Below are positions 14,583 through 15,594 of a stretch of DNA of 15,594 bases, in pieces. Made by a program: the position numbers and the translations under genes. The DNA is taken from contig QMLZ01000048.1 in NCBI GenBank assembly GCA_003646995.1, positions 1-15,594 on the forward strand, written 5' to 3'. The DNA comes from Deltaproteobacteria bacterium (GTDB taxonomy: Bacteria; Desulfobacterota; DSM-4660; Desulfatiglandales; Desulfatiglandaceae). The first letter of the stretch is position 1, and the number at the start of each line of letters is the position of its first letter. Below the pieces are notes generated by a model. The model saw only the letters and a list, made by a program, of their open reading frames with translations. It did no database searches and was not told the origin of the DNA.

Positions 14583-15594
14583 ATGAATGTACAAATTACC
14601 AAGAAGGCATTGGATATTCCTCCATTCATTGTAATGGAAGTAATGGAAAGAGCCCTGCAGTTACAGAAACAGGGGCATCATATAATCCATCTAGAAATAG
14701 GGGAGCCAGATTTTCCTACCCCAGCATGTATTTGCGATGCTGGGATTGAGGCCATCCGTAAGGGCTATACGCACTATACTCACAGCCTGGGAATTCTGGA
14801 ACTTAGAGAAGCCATATGTGATCATTATAAGTCCAAGTACGGAGTCCATGTACACCCCGACCAAGTCCTGGTTACCTCTGGGACGTCCCCTGCCCTTTTA
14901 TTAATTTTTTCAGCCCTGTTGGATGCCGGTGATCAAGTCATCATGTCGGATCCTCACTATCCTTGTTACCCCAATTATGTTCGGTTTCTGGGGGGCGAAC
15001 CCGTATTCATAAAGGTGCACGAGGAGGATGGTTTCCAACTTGATCCTTCGCTGATTCAAGAAAACCTCAACCCTAGGGTAAAGGCCATCCTGATCAATTC
15101 CCCCTCCAATCCTACCGGAACGCTTTTGTCCCGAGAAAAAATGGGTGCCATTGCCCAACTGGGCGTTCCTGTTGTCTCCGACGAGATTTACCACGGCCTC
15201 GTATATGGAGAAAAGGAGAGTTCAATCCTCGAACATACTGACAATGCCTTTGTCCTCAACGGATTTTCAAAGCTTTTTGCCATGACCGGTTGGAGACTGG
15301 GATATCTCATCGCACCGCCTCGTTTCGTCCGTCCGCTTCAAAAGCTGCAGCAGAATTTCTTCATCTCCGCCAGTAGCGTATCTCAATGGGCGGCAATAGT
15401 GGCCCTGCGTGATGCCAGTGAGTATGTAGAAAAGATGCGCCGAACTTACAACGAGCGTCGTGTATACCTAGTATCAAAGCTGAAAGAGCTAGGGTTTGGC
15501 CTTGGTACTGAGCCAAAGGGTGCCTTTTATGTCTTTGCCAATGCCAAACACCTTTCCCCCAACTCTTATGACCTTGCCTTCGAGATTCTGGAAA
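14583..15594 (+). CDS. Class I/II PLP-dependent aminotransferase (partial)
   Basis: The first 337 residues of a fold-type I aminotransferase are visible; the gene continues past the right edge. LEIGEPDFPTP lies at 37-47, YTHSLGILELREAI at 65-78, NSPSNPTG at 172-179, and D200 with Y203 at SDEIYHG. The PLP lysine is K230 in NGFSKLFAMTGWRLGY, with R238. These fit the aspartate/alanine-type subgroup rather than HisC, although it follows his genes. The exact amino donor is not decidable. ATG 14583 has GGGAAAAGG upstream. It lies 50 bp after the TPR lipoprotein gene on the same strand and may belong to the same transcript. Confidence 0.92.
   Translation, partial: MNVQITKKALDIPPFIVMEVMERALQLQKQGHHIIHLEIGEPDFPTPACICDAGIEAIRKGYTHYTHSLGILELREAICDHYKSKYGVHVHPDQVLVTSGTSPALLLIFSALLDAGDQVIMSDPHYPCYPNYVRFLGGEPVFIKVHEEDGFQLDPSLIQENLNPRVKAILINSPSNPTGTLLSREKMGAIAQLGVPVVSDEIYHGLVYGEKESSILEHTDNAFVLNGFSKLFAMTGWRLGYLIAPPRFVRPLQKLQQNFFISASSVSQWAAIVALRDASEYVEKMRRTYNERRVYLVSKLKELGFGLGTEPKGAFYVFANAKHLSPNSYDLAFEILE

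Noticed and set aside
14583..15594. HisC (histidinol-phosphate aminotransferase), suggested by the hisIG context
   Set aside because: The N-terminal GEPDFPTP, NPTG and GFSKLFAMTGWRLGY motifs fit aspartate/alanine-type aminotransferases better.
1..15594. CRISPR array, IS element, integrase or phage module
   Set aside because: No regularly spaced repeats, transposase or phage-like frames were found on either strand.

Overview
The window looks like ordinary chromosome from an anaerobic bacterium, most likely a Desulfobacterota (former Deltaproteobacteria) type. This is an inference from gene content: a ferredoxin-type 2-oxoacid oxidoreductase cluster with a GltD-like flavin subunit, a fused ATP sulfurylase/APS kinase, a short methanogen-type thymidylate synthase, long-form HisG and a 3-hydroxyacyl-CoA dehydrogenase. 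Genes are tightly packed, often with 4-bp stop/start overlaps. I see no rRNA, tRNA, CRISPR array, insertion sequence, prophage or plasmid gene.

Layout. (1) 1-2102, minus strand: a HTH/cupin regulator, then the gamma subunit of a 2-oxoacid:acceptor oxidoreductase, then a GltD/PadH-like FeS-flavin subunit that runs off the left edge. A strong promoter (2074-2102) carrying a perfect inverted repeat drives this cluster. (2) 2215-3477, plus strand: a divergent major facilitator transporter. (3) 3475-4529, minus strand: two tandem small heat-shock proteins with a promoter and a clear intrinsic terminator whose T-tract is the complement of the transporter's stop region. (4) 4609-6802, minus strand: the Sat-CysC fusion followed by a VanZ-like membrane protein. 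(5) 6951-8998, plus strand: threonine synthase overlapping rlmH. (6) 9015-10405, minus strand: a single-domain response regulator and 3-hydroxybutyryl-CoA dehydrogenase. (7) 10558-12406, plus strand: thymidylate synthase overlapping rlmN. (8) 12431-15594, plus strand: hisI, hisG, a TPR lipoprotein and a class I aminotransferase cut by the right edge.

How they work together. Region 1-2 reads as a self-contained regulated unit: regulator, oxidoreductase and divergent transporter sharing one control region. Region 4 makes APS and PAPS from sulfate. Regions 5, 7 and 8 are biosynthetic (threonine, dTMP, histidine), and two of them carry a 23S rRNA methyltransferase translationally tied to the metabolic gene upstream. 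Several starts given here are shorter than the longest open frame because a Shine-Dalgarno sequence or promoter position favours the inner start. I do not see a convincing wholly new system. The best leads are the candidate operator of the regulator/por unit, the His-to-Gln change in the ATP sulfurylase nucleotide-binding motif, the methanogen-type ThyA, and the hisG-coupled TPR lipoprotein.
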